Below, in pieces: positions 8,235 to 15,905 of a stretch of 29,573 nucleotides of DNA. The position numbers were made by a program, and so were the translations under genes. The notes below the pieces were generated by a model. The model searched no databases, was not told where the DNA came from, and saw nothing but the letters and a program-made list of their open reading frames with translations. Position 1 is the first letter of the stretch. Every line of letters starts with the position of its first letter. Source of the stretch: JBDZUZ01 sp040255445 (GTDB lineage Bacteria > Planctomycetota > Phycisphaerae > Phycisphaerales > UBA1924); NCBI GenBank assembly GCA_040255445.1, contig JBDZUZ010000026.1, positions 1 through 29,573 of the forward strand. The letters are read 5' to 3'.

Positions 8235-9392
8235 TCACCGCAACTCGTCGCGCAACTCCCCATGCAGCTTCTTCAGCTCCTCCGCCCGCGCCCGCGGCAT
8301 CACCAGCGTCGCATCCGGCGTGTGCACCACAATCAGGTCATCCGCCCCGAGCACCGCCACCGTGTGCCCCTTTGCCGCGACGACCAGGTTGTCCTTCCCC
8401 TGCACCACCAGCCCCTCGCCCTCGCCGCCGAAGCGGTTGCCTGATTTGTCCGCCTCCAGCGTCTCGGCGAAGCTCGGCCAGCTCCCGACGTCCAGCCAGC
8501 GCAGGTCCATCTGCACCGTCACCACCGGGAAGCGGTCCTCGTCATCGCTCGCCGCGGCATCGCGCGCGGCCGGCTCCATGACGGCGTAGTCGACGCTGAT
8601 CTTGGGCAGCGTCGGGTAGACCTCGGCCAGCACCTTCGCGCGGTTCTTCGTCTTCCACGCCGCGGCGATCTTCATCAGCCCCGCGTGGCTCTCGGGCTTG
8701 TACCGCTCGAGCGCATCGAGGAAGGTCTTCGCCTTCCACACGAACATGCCCGAGTTCCACGCGAAGTCCCCGCTCTGCAGGTACGCCTGCGCCCGCGGCA
8801 GATCCGGCTTCTCCACGAACCGCGCCACGTAGTACGCGTGCTCCTTCGTGCCATCGATCGCGGCGAGCTTGCCGCTCTTCTTGTCGCGGACCGGCGCGCC
8901 CCGCTCGATGTACCCGAAACCCGTCGCCGGGTAGGTCGGCTTGATCGCGAAGGTCACCAGCCGCCGCGGGTCCTGCTCGACGAGCCGGAAGCCCAGGTCC
9001 ATCCGCTCGCGGAAGTCGTCCTCGGGTTCGATCACATGGTCGGCGGTGAGCACCGCGAAGACCGCCTCGGGATCGATCGCGTGCAGCACCGCCGCGGTCA
9101 GACCCACGGCGTTGACCGTGTCCCGCGCGGCGGGCTCGCCCAGGATCTGCTCATCGCCAAACTCCGGCAGGTCGGCGCGGATGATGCCGCGGTACCCCTC
9201 GGCCGTGCAGATATAGCGGTGGTCGGGCTCGACCAGCCCCTCCAGCCGGCGCGCGGTGAGCTCGAGCAGCGAGCGGACGGTGTCATCGCCCGGCCGGCTG
9301 ATGAACCGCAGGAGCTGCTTGGGCCGGTCCTTGCGGCTCATGGGCCACAACCGTGTCCCCGCGCCGCCCGCCATGATCATCGCGTACCGCAT
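8235..9392 (-). CDS. manC: Mannose-1-phosphate guanylyltransferase
   Basis: Makes GDP-mannose from mannose-1-phosphate and GTP for surface glycans. Seen: the nucleotidyltransferase signature GGAGTRLWPMSRKDRPKQLL near residues 8-27, FGYIERG and FVEKPD motifs, and FAWNSGMFVWKA, all characteristic of GDP-mannose pyrophosphorylases. At 385 residues it has only the transferase and left-handed helix parts and lacks the C-terminal phosphomannose isomerase domain of bifunctional enzymes. The start at 9392 gives the expected MRYAMIMAGG beginning. Instead of a Shine-Dalgarno site there is TATCCT seven bases before the ATG. It lies 109 bases downstream of ruvA on the same strand. Confidence 0.92.
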   Translation of the reverse strand: MRYAMIMAGGAGTRLWPMSRKDRPKQLLRFISRPGDDTVRSLLELTARRLEGLVEPDHRYICTAEGYRGIIRADLPEFGDEQILGEPAARDTVNAVGLTAAVLHAIDPEAVFAVLTADHVIEPEDDFRERMDLGFRLVEQDPRRLVTFAIKPTYPATGFGYIERGAPVRDKKSGKLAAIDGTKEHAYYVARFVEKPDLPRAQAYLQSGDFAWNSGMFVWKAKTFLDALERYKPESHAGLMKIAAAWKTKNRAKVLAEVYPTLPKISVDYAVMEPAARDAAASDDEDRFPVVTVQMDLRWLDVGSWPSFAETLEADKSGNRFGGEGEGLVVQGKDNLVVAAKGHTVAVLGADDLIVVHTPDATLVMPRARAEELKKLHGELRDELR

Positions 9393-9399
9393 GCGGGGC

Positions 9400-9405
9400 A
9401 GGATA
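9400..9405 (-). promoter_or_regulatory. -10-like hexamer of manC, leaderless spacing
   Basis: TATCCT on the minus strand, seven bases before the manC ATG. It suggests manC is transcribed from its own promoter and not only by read-through from ruvA. Confidence 0.4.
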
Positions 9406-9501
9406 TCGGTTTAACCTGGCGGCATTTGCAGCGGGACCGAGAACTCGGCGCCCGAACCGGTGAAGAGCAGTGGGGCGGTCGTGTCAAAGGCAGGCTCGCG
9501 C

Positions 9502-10155
9502 TCAGCGCCGCGCTGCGTACACCGCCCCCAGCACATCGCCCGCATCGGCCAGTTCCCGACCCTCCGCCGCGGCCCGCGCCAGCGCCTTGTCCACCAGCCG
9601 CTCGGCCTCGGTCCGCTGCTCACCCAGGGCCATGAGCGCATCAACAGCTTCCTCCGCCCCGGCGGGCCGCCCGCCCGCCGGCGGCGTTGAGCCGGCCTCG
9701 AGTTCCGCAACTTCACCGGGCGCCAGATACCCCTCGACCTTCCCGGAAAGCTCGGCGATGATCGTCTCGGCGAGGCGCTTCCCAACCTCGGGCAGCTTGG
9801 TCAGGGCTTTGGTGTCCTTGCCCACGATCGCCCGCGCGATCGCCCCCGGCTCGGCCGCCATCGCCCGCAACGCCTTGCGGTTGCCGATGCCTTTGACGGT
9901 GGTGAGCAACTGGAAGAAAGCCCGGTCCCGGGCGGACTCGAACCCCACAAGGCGGGGGATGAAGCTCGTACCCTGCCCCTGGGCCTCGAGGTACTCGAGC
10001 GTGTGGAGCGTGACCTCCCGCCGCCCGCCGTGCTCCCACCGCGCGGCCAGGTACGCCGGCAGCAGGACCTCCCGCGCCACATCCCCCGCCGGCGCGGCGA
10101 TGGTCGCCCCGATCCCGTTCACACCCTCGAGCAAGCCAGAAATGCGGCAGATCAT
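9502..10155 (-). CDS. ruvA: Holliday junction branch migration complex subunit RuvA
   Basis: RuvA binds four-way DNA junctions as a tetramer and loads the RuvB motor. Seen: an N-terminal OB-fold region beginning MICRISGLLEG, two helix-hairpin-helix motifs (TVKGIGNRKALRAM and LPEVGKRLAETI), an acidic/Gly/Pro linker, and a C-terminal UBA-like helical domain (EAVDALMALGEQRTEAE) that contacts RuvB. The length of 217 residues is slightly above the usual 200 or so. ruvB and ruvC are not in the window. No Shine-Dalgarno site is visible; TATGTT lies nine bases before the ATG. It is divergent from the sugar dehydratase-like gene. Confidence 0.92.
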   Translation of the reverse strand: MICRISGLLEGVNGIGATIAAPAGDVAREVLLPAYLAARWEHGGRREVTLHTLEYLEAQGQGTSFIPRLVGFESARDRAFFQLLTTVKGIGNRKALRAMAAEPGAIARAIVGKDTKALTKLPEVGKRLAETIIAELSGKVEGYLAPGEVAELEAGSTPPAGGRPAGAEEAVDALMALGEQRTEAERLVDKALARAAAEGRELADAGDVLGAVYAARR

Positions 10156-10164
10156 GCGGCCATC

Positions 10165-10170
10165 AACATA
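10165..10170 (-). promoter_or_regulatory. -10-like hexamer of ruvA, near-leaderless spacing
   Basis: TATGTT on the minus strand, nine bases before the ruvA ATG. No -35 box could be assigned. Confidence 0.35.
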
Positions 10171-10315
10171 GCGGGGCGGGGGGCCGGACAGGGCCGGGGC
10201 CGTCCGAGAACTTCGGGCTTTGGCAGGAGCCCGCCTTTCGCGGTGTCGATACAGGAGTGCCGATAACAGTCAGCCCCGCAGGAAGCGTGGCACTGTGATT
10301 AAGGAATCGACACCC

Positions 10316-11872
10316 ATGCCGACCCCCCGACCCGAGCCGACCCCCAATCTCTGGCAGCGTGCGGTCCTCATCGGCACGCCCGAGTCGGTGGTCCGCCTCG
10401 AGCACGACCTCGCCGCGGCCGGCCGCCCCTTCGCCGGCTGCTTCCTCACCAGCCGCCCGCAGGATGATGTCCCCGCCGGTCACCAGTTCGGTCTGATCGA
10501 TGCGCTGCCCGCGGCCCACGAGGCGCGGCCGTTCACCCTCGCGGTCGTCAGCCTGCCGCGGGCGATGTCCGCGACGATCGCGAAGGTCCGGACCCTGCTC
10601 CGCGCCAAGGGCATCGCCGAGCGGTTCGTTCCGACGATCGAGGACCTGCTCGATGGCACGCCGCGGCCGGCCACGCCGAACTTGAACGACATCGACCCGG
10701 TCGAGCTCATCGGCCGCACGCCCTACGGCATCGACCGCAAGGCGGTCGCGGCGATCCTCGAGAACCGGCGCGTGCTCATCACCGGCGCGGGCGGCTCGAT
10801 CGGCTCGGAGATCGCGCGGATCTGCGCGACTTTCCGACCCAGCCAGCTCATCCTGATGGAGCGTTCCGAGAACGCCCTCTTCGAGATCGACCGCCAGATC
10901 GCGCAGCGCTTCCCGGGCATCCAGCGTAAGGCGCTGCTGCACGATGTCGTTGACTCCGATCAGACGCTCAGGCATCTGGTCGCGCTCAAGCCCGATGTCG
11001 TCTTCCACGCCGCTGCGCACAAGCACGTGCCGCTGATGGAAGACCACCCGGCCCACGCGGTGACCAACAATCTTTTCGGCACCAAGTCGATCGCCGATGC
11101 CGCGCTCGCCACCGGTGTTGATCGTTTCGTGATGATCTCCAGCGACAAGGCGGTCAACCCCACGAGCATCATGGGCGCGACCAAGCGGCTCGCGGAGATG
11201 TACGTCCAGTCGCTCCACGCCGCGCGCTCAGGCCGCACCAGTTTCAGCATGGTCCGCTTCGGCAACGTGCTCGGCTCGGCGTGCAGCGTGCTGCCGATTT
11301 GGTCCAATCAGATCGCCGAGGGCGGCCCCGTGACCGTGACCGACCCGCGGATGACGCGGTACTTCATGACGATCCACGAGGCCGCCACGCTGGTGATCCA
11401 GTCCGCCGCGATCGACACCCGTCAGCGTGATGCCGCGTCGGTCTACGTCCTGGACATGGGCGAACCGATCCGCATCCTCGATATGGCCCGCCGCTTCGTC
11501 CGCATGTGCGGCTTCGCGCCGGCGATCGAGGGCGAGCCAGTCAGCCCCGCCGATGCGACCACGCCCACGATGCCCATCGCCCTTACCGGCGCCCGTCCCG
11601 GCGAGAAGCTCTACGAGGAACTCGCCTACGCGGCCGAGGCCCTCAACCCGACGCCGTTCCCGGGCATCAACGCCTGGGCCGGCACCCTGCACGCCGACTT
11701 CGACGCCGCGGCGATGATCGCGGAGCTGTCGGTTGCCCGCGCCTTCCCGGACCGGGAGCCGATCGTGCGGGCGATCCGGCGGCTGGTCCCCGAGATGCGG
11801 GTTGCTGATCATGGCGTTCGCGATCAAACAGAGACCAAACTGGTTGTTCAGGATCGGTCAGTAGCGGCTTGA
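10316..11872 (+). CDS. Nucleoside-diphosphate-sugar 4,6-dehydratase/epimerase-like protein (CapD/WbpM type), soluble
   Basis: Family role: NAD(P)-dependent dehydration or epimerisation of UDP-N-acetyl sugars for capsule, O-antigen or glycan synthesis. Seen: an N-terminal Rossmann-like region (about 10-130) without the membrane helices of full-length WbpM, then the catalytic SDR domain with GAGGSIGSE (157-165), HAAAHKHVPLME and SSDKAVNPTSIMGATKRLAE. In the last motif Met replaces the usual catalytic Tyr of YxxxK, as is normal for WbpM-type dehydratases. GARPGEKLYEEL near the end is typical. The ATG at 10316 is preferred over an earlier in-frame start at 10220 because AAGGAA lies nine bases upstream. 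With manC it suggests polysaccharide precursor synthesis; the product sugar is not determined. Confidence 0.82.
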   Translation: MPTPRPEPTPNLWQRAVLIGTPESVVRLEHDLAAAGRPFAGCFLTSRPQDDVPAGHQFGLIDALPAAHEARPFTLAVVSLPRAMSATIAKVRTLLRAKGIAERFVPTIEDLLDGTPRPATPNLNDIDPVELIGRTPYGIDRKAVAAILENRRVLITGAGGSIGSEIARICATFRPSQLILMERSENALFEIDRQIAQRFPGIQRKALLHDVVDSDQTLRHLVALKPDVVFHAAAHKHVPLMEDHPAHAVTNNLFGTKSIADAALATGVDRFVMISSDKAVNPTSIMGATKRLAEMYVQSLHAARSGRTSFSMVRFGNVLGSACSVLPIWSNQIAEGGPVTVTDPRMTRYFMTIHEAATLVIQSAAIDTRQRDAASVYVLDMGEPIRILDMARRFVRMCGFAPAIEGEPVSPADATTPTMPIALTGARPGEKLYEELAYAAEALNPTPFPGINAWAGTLHADFDAAAMIAELSVARAFPDREPIVRAIRRLVPEMRVADHGVRDQTETKLVVQDRSVAA

Positions 11873-12103
11873 TAACCCGCGAAGTTTCGGGACAATGGGT
11901 TCCGGAGCGGCCGCTTCTGTTCTGGATTGCGGGCCGTTCTCGGCCGAGCCTCGGCGTCATACGCCGCGGCCCCCTCGTGGGCGGAACCGGCCGCGCTGAT
12001 GTCCGCGTGGATCCACTCGGCATTTTCTCTCCCCTTTGCCGAAGAAAGAGTCGGACCCCGCGCGGAAGCACCATGCATGACCTGTTCCCGTGAAGGACCC
12101 ATC

Positions 12104-12379
12104 ATGCCTGATCGCCAGCAACTGACCGAGGAAATGACCGCCGCGCGGGAGCAGGCCCAGGCCCTGCTCCACTCTCTTCAGGCGGCGAGGGCGACCCCGG
12201 CCGAGGGCGGTGACCTGTTCGCGAAGGTCACCGGTCGTTCCTCGATCGACACGGCCATCGCCAACACCCGCCGGATGCTCGAGGCCTACGACCGGGTGCT
12301 CGTGCAGCTCCGCGCGGGCGTGACCCCGGCGATGGTCGAGATCGCCGCGGCCCGACGCACGGCCGGCGCGTTCGTCTGA
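12104..12379 (+). CDS. Small helical protein of unknown function (91 aa)
   Basis: Not recognised. The ATG at 12104 has GAAGGA six bases upstream, which separates it from longer, less likely in-frame starts. The sequence is Ala/Arg/Glu-rich and predicted to be almost wholly helical, with a possible heptad pattern in EEMTAAREQAQALLHSLQAA and a second helix near NTRRMLEAYDRVLVQL. There is no signal peptide, membrane segment or Cys. It lies between the dehydratase gene (231 bases upstream) and dut (41 bases downstream), on the same strand. A structural or adaptor role is possible, but nothing in the sequence proves it. Confidence 0.6.
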   Translation: MPDRQQLTEEMTAAREQAQALLHSLQAARATPAEGGDLFAKVTGRSSIDTAIANTRRMLEAYDRVLVQLRAGVTPAMVEIAAARRTAGAFV

Positions 12380-12409
12380 TCCGGCCGGCATCCCGGGCAT
12401 GTGGCCGGC

Positions 12410-12415
12410 TACGCT
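12410..12415 (+). promoter_or_regulatory. -10-like hexamer of dut, leaderless spacing
   Basis: TACGCT preceded by C, five bases before the dut ATG. There is no Shine-Dalgarno site. Confidence 0.4.
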
Positions 12416-12420
12416 CGCCC

Positions 12421-12876
12421 ATGCCCTCCGATTCGATCTCGCTCGCCATCCGGCGGCTCAATGGCCGCGCCATCGTTCCTCAGTACCACTCCGAGCAGGC
12501 TTCGGGGCTCGACCTTGCCGCGTGCCTCGCGGAAGGCGAATCGGTCGAGCTCAAGCCCGGCCGCATCGCGATCATCTCGACCGGTCTGGCGATGGCGATC
12601 CCGCTCGGTCATGAAGGTCAGGTCAGGCCGCGCTCCGGCCTTTCGACCAAGCACGGCGTGACCGTCCCCAACGCGCCCGGCACGATCGACAGCGACTACC
12701 GCGGCGAGATCAAGGTGGCGCTCATCAACCTCGGACATGAGCCCTTTACCGTGACGCACGGCATGCGGATCGCGCAGCTGGTGATCGCGCCTGTGACGCA
12801 CGCGAAGGTGATCGAGGTCGAGTCGCTGGATGCCACGCCGCGCGGCGCGGCGGGCTTCGGGTCGACCGGTCACTGA
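12421..12876 (+). CDS. dut: Deoxyuridine 5'-triphosphate nucleotidohydrolase (dUTPase)
   Basis: Hydrolyses dUTP to dUMP and pyrophosphate, keeping uracil out of DNA and feeding dTMP synthesis. All five trimeric dUTPase motifs are present in order: ASGLDLAA (27-34), VRPRSGLS (68-75), NAPGTIDSDYRG (84-95, catalytic Asp at 90), RIAQLVI (116-122) and the C-terminal RGAAGFGSTG flap (141-150). At 151 residues it is full length. The start at 12421 directly follows a TACGCT hexamer and a five-base gap with no ribosome binding site, suggesting a leaderless message. Confidence 0.95.
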   Translation: MPSDSISLAIRRLNGRAIVPQYHSEQASGLDLAACLAEGESVELKPGRIAIISTGLAMAIPLGHEGQVRPRSGLSTKHGVTVPNAPGTIDSDYRGEIKVALINLGHEPFTVTHGMRIAQLVIAPVTHAKVIEVESLDATPRGAAGFGSTGH

Positions 12877-12910
12877 ACGCGATGTGAACCTGCCGGCCGC
12901 CGCGAACCTC

Positions 12911-12916
12911 TACACT
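12911..12916 (+). promoter_or_regulatory. -10-like hexamer of the GAF-SpoIIE gene, leaderless spacing
   Basis: TACACT preceded by C, seven bases before the ATG at 12924, which puts the predicted transcription start at or next to the A of the ATG. Confidence 0.45.
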
Positions 12917-12923
12917 TGCGGCC

Positions 12924-14225
12924 ATGGCGACGATCCGTCGGCGAGAGTGGCGTGAAGAGCTCGAGATCATCGACAAGACGATGAAGGCGATCTCGGGGGT
13001 GAGCGACCCCGAGGAGCTTGTGAGCGTGTATTGGAACGGCATCGGGGAGCTGCTGCCGATCGAGGATTTCATCTCCGTCTCGCGCCGGCACACGACGGCC
13101 CCCAACTACTACATCACACGGTCCTCGCGCTTCGCCGAGGACATCAACCCGTGGACGCAGCGGCACAAGCTGCCGCACCTGTCGGGCGGGATCATGGGCG
13201 ACGTTGCGTACGCGAACAAGCCCGTGTTCATGGATGACCTCGACAAGCGGCTGCGCTCGGACGATCCAGCGCACTTCTATCTGCAGGGGTTCAGTTCGCT
13301 GATCGCGCTCCCGCAGTACGACGGAGGCGAGGGGATCAACGTCACCTGCATGCTGCTGCCGGCGGGCGAATCGATCGATCCATCGATCATCCCAGTGCTG
13401 CACTGGCAGTCGGGCCTGTTCGGCCGCGGCACGCAGAACCTGGTGCTCAAGAACCAGCTCGGCGAGGTGCTCGAAGCCCTCGACCGCGAATTGCAGACGG
13501 TGGGAGAGATCCAGCGGTCGCTGCTGCCCGATCAGCTGCCAAAGGTCAACGGCGTCGATCTCGCGGCGGACTATGTCACCAGCGCGCGGGCAGGCGGTGA
13601 CTATTACGACTTCTTCCCGCTCCCGGGCGGCCGGCTGGGGATCTTCATCGCCGATGTTTCCGGGCACGGCACGCCCGCCGCCGTCCTGATGGCGATCACG
13701 CACGCGATCGCGCACGCCGAGCCGGGGACGCACGCGCCGCCCGATGCGTTGCTCACGTATCTCAACCGGCGGCTGGTGCGTTCGTACACGCGCTCGGGCG
13801 CTTTCGTGACGGCGTTCTACGGCATCCTCGACCCCGCGACGGGCGAGCTCGAGTACTCGATCGCGGGGCACAACCCGCCGCGGCTGATCCGCGCGGACGG
13901 TGTGATCGGGCTGGAAGATGCGGCCTCGCTCCCGTTGGGGATCATGGACGACACGGCGTACACGAAGGCGAAGCTCACACTCCGCGATGGGGACCTGGTC
14001 GTCTTCTACACCGACGGCATCACCGAGGCGGCCGGCCCGCTCCGGGACGATGGCTCGATCGAGCGCTTCGGCACCGACCGCCTGGACCGGCTGATGCTTG
14101 AGTGCGGCGGGACAGATGCGGCCGACTGCATCGCCCGGATCCGCAAGGCGGTGGCGGCGTTCTCCAGCGAACTGCCGCCGGGGGACGACCAGACGCTGAT
14201 CGCGCTGCGGTACGGCCCCCGCTGA
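12924..14225 (+). CDS. PP2C-type SpoIIE/RsbU serine phosphatase with N-terminal GAF-like domain
   Basis: 433 residues. Family role: dephosphorylation of an anti-sigma-factor antagonist (STAS) protein in a partner-switching pathway. Seen: an N-terminal GAF-like sensory region (about 10-165), a helical linker (165-200) ending GEIQRSLLPDQLP, which is the typical entry to RsbU-type phosphatases, then the PP2C core with ARAGGDYYDFF (metal-binding Asp residues), ADVSGHGTPAA (241-252), SIAGHNPPRL, VVFYTDGITEA and the final PPGDDQTLIAL. All metal-binding Asp positions expected for SpoIIE-type enzymes seem present. There is no membrane segment, so it is cytosolic. No STAS or HPK-like partner is nearby. 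The start directly follows a -10-like TACACT. Confidence 0.9.
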   Translation: MATIRRREWREELEIIDKTMKAISGVSDPEELVSVYWNGIGELLPIEDFISVSRRHTTAPNYYITRSSRFAEDINPWTQRHKLPHLSGGIMGDVAYANKPVFMDDLDKRLRSDDPAHFYLQGFSSLIALPQYDGGEGINVTCMLLPAGESIDPSIIPVLHWQSGLFGRGTQNLVLKNQLGEVLEALDRELQTVGEIQRSLLPDQLPKVNGVDLAADYVTSARAGGDYYDFFPLPGGRLGIFIADVSGHGTPAAVLMAITHAIAHAEPGTHAPPDALLTYLNRRLVRSYTRSGAFVTAFYGILDPATGELEYSIAGHNPPRLIRADGVIGLEDAASLPLGIMDDTAYTKAKLTLRDGDLVVFYTDGITEAAGPLRDDGSIERFGTDRLDRLMLECGGTDAADCIARIRKAVAAFSSELPPGDDQTLIALRYGPR

Positions 14226-14289
14226 AGGGCACGGTTTCGGCCCTGGCCGGTGGCTGCCCCATAACGCCCCGCCGCCCTGCCGCGGTCCC

Positions 14290-14295
14290 TACACT
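14290..14295 (+). promoter_or_regulatory. -10-like hexamer upstream of the S1-domain gene
   Basis: TACACT preceded by C, the same motif as before the neighbouring phosphatase gene, but here it would leave an untranslated leader of about 80 bases before the ATG at 14383. Such a leader could hold autoregulatory structure, as known for rpsA in E. coli. Confidence 0.35.
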
Positions 14296-14382
14296 CACAA
14301 CCCCCCGGCGCGAGAGAGGTTCCGGTCCGCCGGGGGGCCAATCAAACTGACCGACCTCACCGACACGCACCCGAGACTCTCA

Positions 14383-15741
14383 ATGACCTCCGAGCAGCAG
14401 TCCAACCAGCCCTCCCAGCACGAGACCAAGCCCGCCGACCAGTTCACCCAGGCGGGCGAAGTGCCCCCGGAGATGGCCGCGGAGGCCGAAGCGCAGATGC
14501 AGGCCGCGATGCAGGGGGCGACCTCGACGCGTGCGGAGGGGAACGCGGGCCCGGGCGGCAGCAAGCCGGCGATCCGCGGCCCGCGCGTGGTGCAGGCCGG
14601 TCGCGAGCACCGCACCGGCAACGTCGTCTCGGTGGGCCCCAACGATATCTTCGTCGAGTTCGGCCCCAAGGAACTGGGCGTCGTGCCGCGGCTCCAGTAC
14701 AAGGACGATGAGCTGCCCCCGGTCGGCCAGCCGCTCGAGGTCGTGGTCGACAAGTTCGAGCCGGCCGAGAGCCTGTTCATCTGCTCGCGCCCGGGCGCGG
14801 TGCAGAAGGCCGACTGGGAACTGCTCGAGCCGGGCCAGGTAATCGAGGCCCGCGTCAAGGGCGTCAACAAGGGTGGGCTCGAGCTCGAGGTTGCGGGGCA
14901 CAAAGCGTTCATGCCCGCGGGCCAGGTCTCGATCGACCGTGTCGAGGACCTGTCGGTCTTCGTGGGCGAGAAGGTCAAGGCCGCGGTGACGCGGATTGAT
15001 CGTTCGGGCCGCGGCAACATCGTGCTCTCGCGCCGGGATGTCATCGAGGCCGAGCGCCGCGAGAACGCCGGCAAGCTCAAGGAGACGCTCGAGGAGGGTC
15101 AGACGGTCGAGGGCACGGTCCGCAAGATCATGGCCTTCGGCGCGTTCGTCGACCTGGGCGGCGTCGACGGCCTTGTGCACCTGTCGGACCTTTCCTACGA
15201 CCGCGTCGGGCACGGCGAGAAGGCCGTGTCCAAGTACGTGAAGGAAGGCCAGAAGGTCTCGGTCAAGATCCTCAAGCTCGACTGGGAGGCGGGGCGGATC
15301 AGCCTTGGCCTCAAGCAGATGCAGAGCGACCCCTTCGCGCAGGCGGCCCAGGCCGTCACCGAGGGCGCCGAGCTCACGGGCCGCGTCACCAAGATCATGG
15401 ACTTCGGCGCGTTCGTCGAAGTGGCGCCGGGCGTCGAGGGCCTGGTGCACATCTCCGAGATCGATTACAAGCGGGTCGACCGCGTGAGCGATGTGCTCAA
15501 GGCCGATGAGGTGGTGCAGGTCAAGGTGCTCAAGATCGACCCGGGCAACCGGCGCGTGAGCCTCTCGATCAAGGCGACCAAGCCGGCCCCCGAGCCCAAG
15601 CCGGGCCAGAAGGGCGGCGGCCGCGACCGCGACCGCGGCGGCCGCTCGGCCGATGAGATCCTGAAGGAAACGCCGGCGTTCCGCCGCCTGAAGGAAAAGG
15701 CCAAGCAGGGCCAGACGCAGTTCAAGGGCGGGCTGGGTTGA
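14383..15741 (+). CDS. 30S ribosomal protein S1-like RNA-binding protein with four S1 domains
   Basis: 452 residues. Family role: binding mRNA and assisting translation initiation. Seen: an acidic, Gln/Ala-rich N-terminal tail (1-70), a divergent first S1 domain (about 76-136), a second (150-217), and two canonical domains (239-311 and 328-397) with the motifs GTVRKIMAFGAFVDLGGVDG and GRVTKIMDFGAFVEVAPGVE followed by LVHxS. A basic Gly/Arg/Asp-rich stretch and a Lys-rich tail end the protein. Four domains are fewer than the six of E. coli S1 and similar to shorter S1 forms in other phyla. It is transcribed alone and closed by a strong terminator 48 bases after the stop. The symbol rpsA is plausible but not assigned because short S1-domain paralogues exist. 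Confidence 0.88.
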   Translation: MTSEQQSNQPSQHETKPADQFTQAGEVPPEMAAEAEAQMQAAMQGATSTRAEGNAGPGGSKPAIRGPRVVQAGREHRTGNVVSVGPNDIFVEFGPKELGVVPRLQYKDDELPPVGQPLEVVVDKFEPAESLFICSRPGAVQKADWELLEPGQVIEARVKGVNKGGLELEVAGHKAFMPAGQVSIDRVEDLSVFVGEKVKAAVTRIDRSGRGNIVLSRRDVIEAERRENAGKLKETLEEGQTVEGTVRKIMAFGAFVDLGGVDGLVHLSDLSYDRVGHGEKAVSKYVKEGQKVSVKILKLDWEAGRISLGLKQMQSDPFAQAAQAVTEGAELTGRVTKIMDFGAFVEVAPGVEGLVHISEIDYKRVDRVSDVLKADEVVQVKVLKIDPGNRRVSLSIKATKPAPEPKPGQKGGGRDRDRGGRSADEILKETPAFRRLKEKAKQGQTQFKGGLG

Positions 15742-15788
15742 GGCCACCGCTTGGCGGCTCGCTGAGCTGACCGTTGCGTAGAAACAAG

Positions 15789-15819
15789 AGAGCCGGTGGC
15801 GGGCGCCACCGGCTCTTTT
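15789..15819 (+). terminator. Rho-independent terminator of the S1-domain gene
   Basis: A perfect 12-bp stem (AGAGCCGGTGGC with its reverse complement) around a GGGC loop, running into TTTT. The position, 48 bases after the stop codon, fits. Confidence 0.88.
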
Positions 15820-15867
15820 CCATTGCGCACTGCGTGGGCGCGGTGTTGGTGTTGTGCTGTGCTGAAT

Positions 15868-15901
15868 GCTCAACTCTTCCGCAGGAGCGGAAGAGTTGAG
15901 C
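15868..15901. repeat. 15-bp perfect hairpin between convergent genes
   Basis: GCTCAACTCTTCCGC (15868-15882) and its exact complement (15887-15901) around AGGA. It starts five bases past the stop of the minus-strand kinase gene. There is no T-tract on either strand, so it may stabilise or end that transcript in a factor-dependent way, or be a dispersed palindrome. Confidence 0.6.
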
Positions 15902-15905
15902 CAAT

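Noticed and set aside
11869..12093. A 74-codon frame between the dehydratase gene and the small orphan.
   Set aside because: No ribosome site, no homology recognised, and it overlaps the likely promoter region of the 91-residue protein gene.
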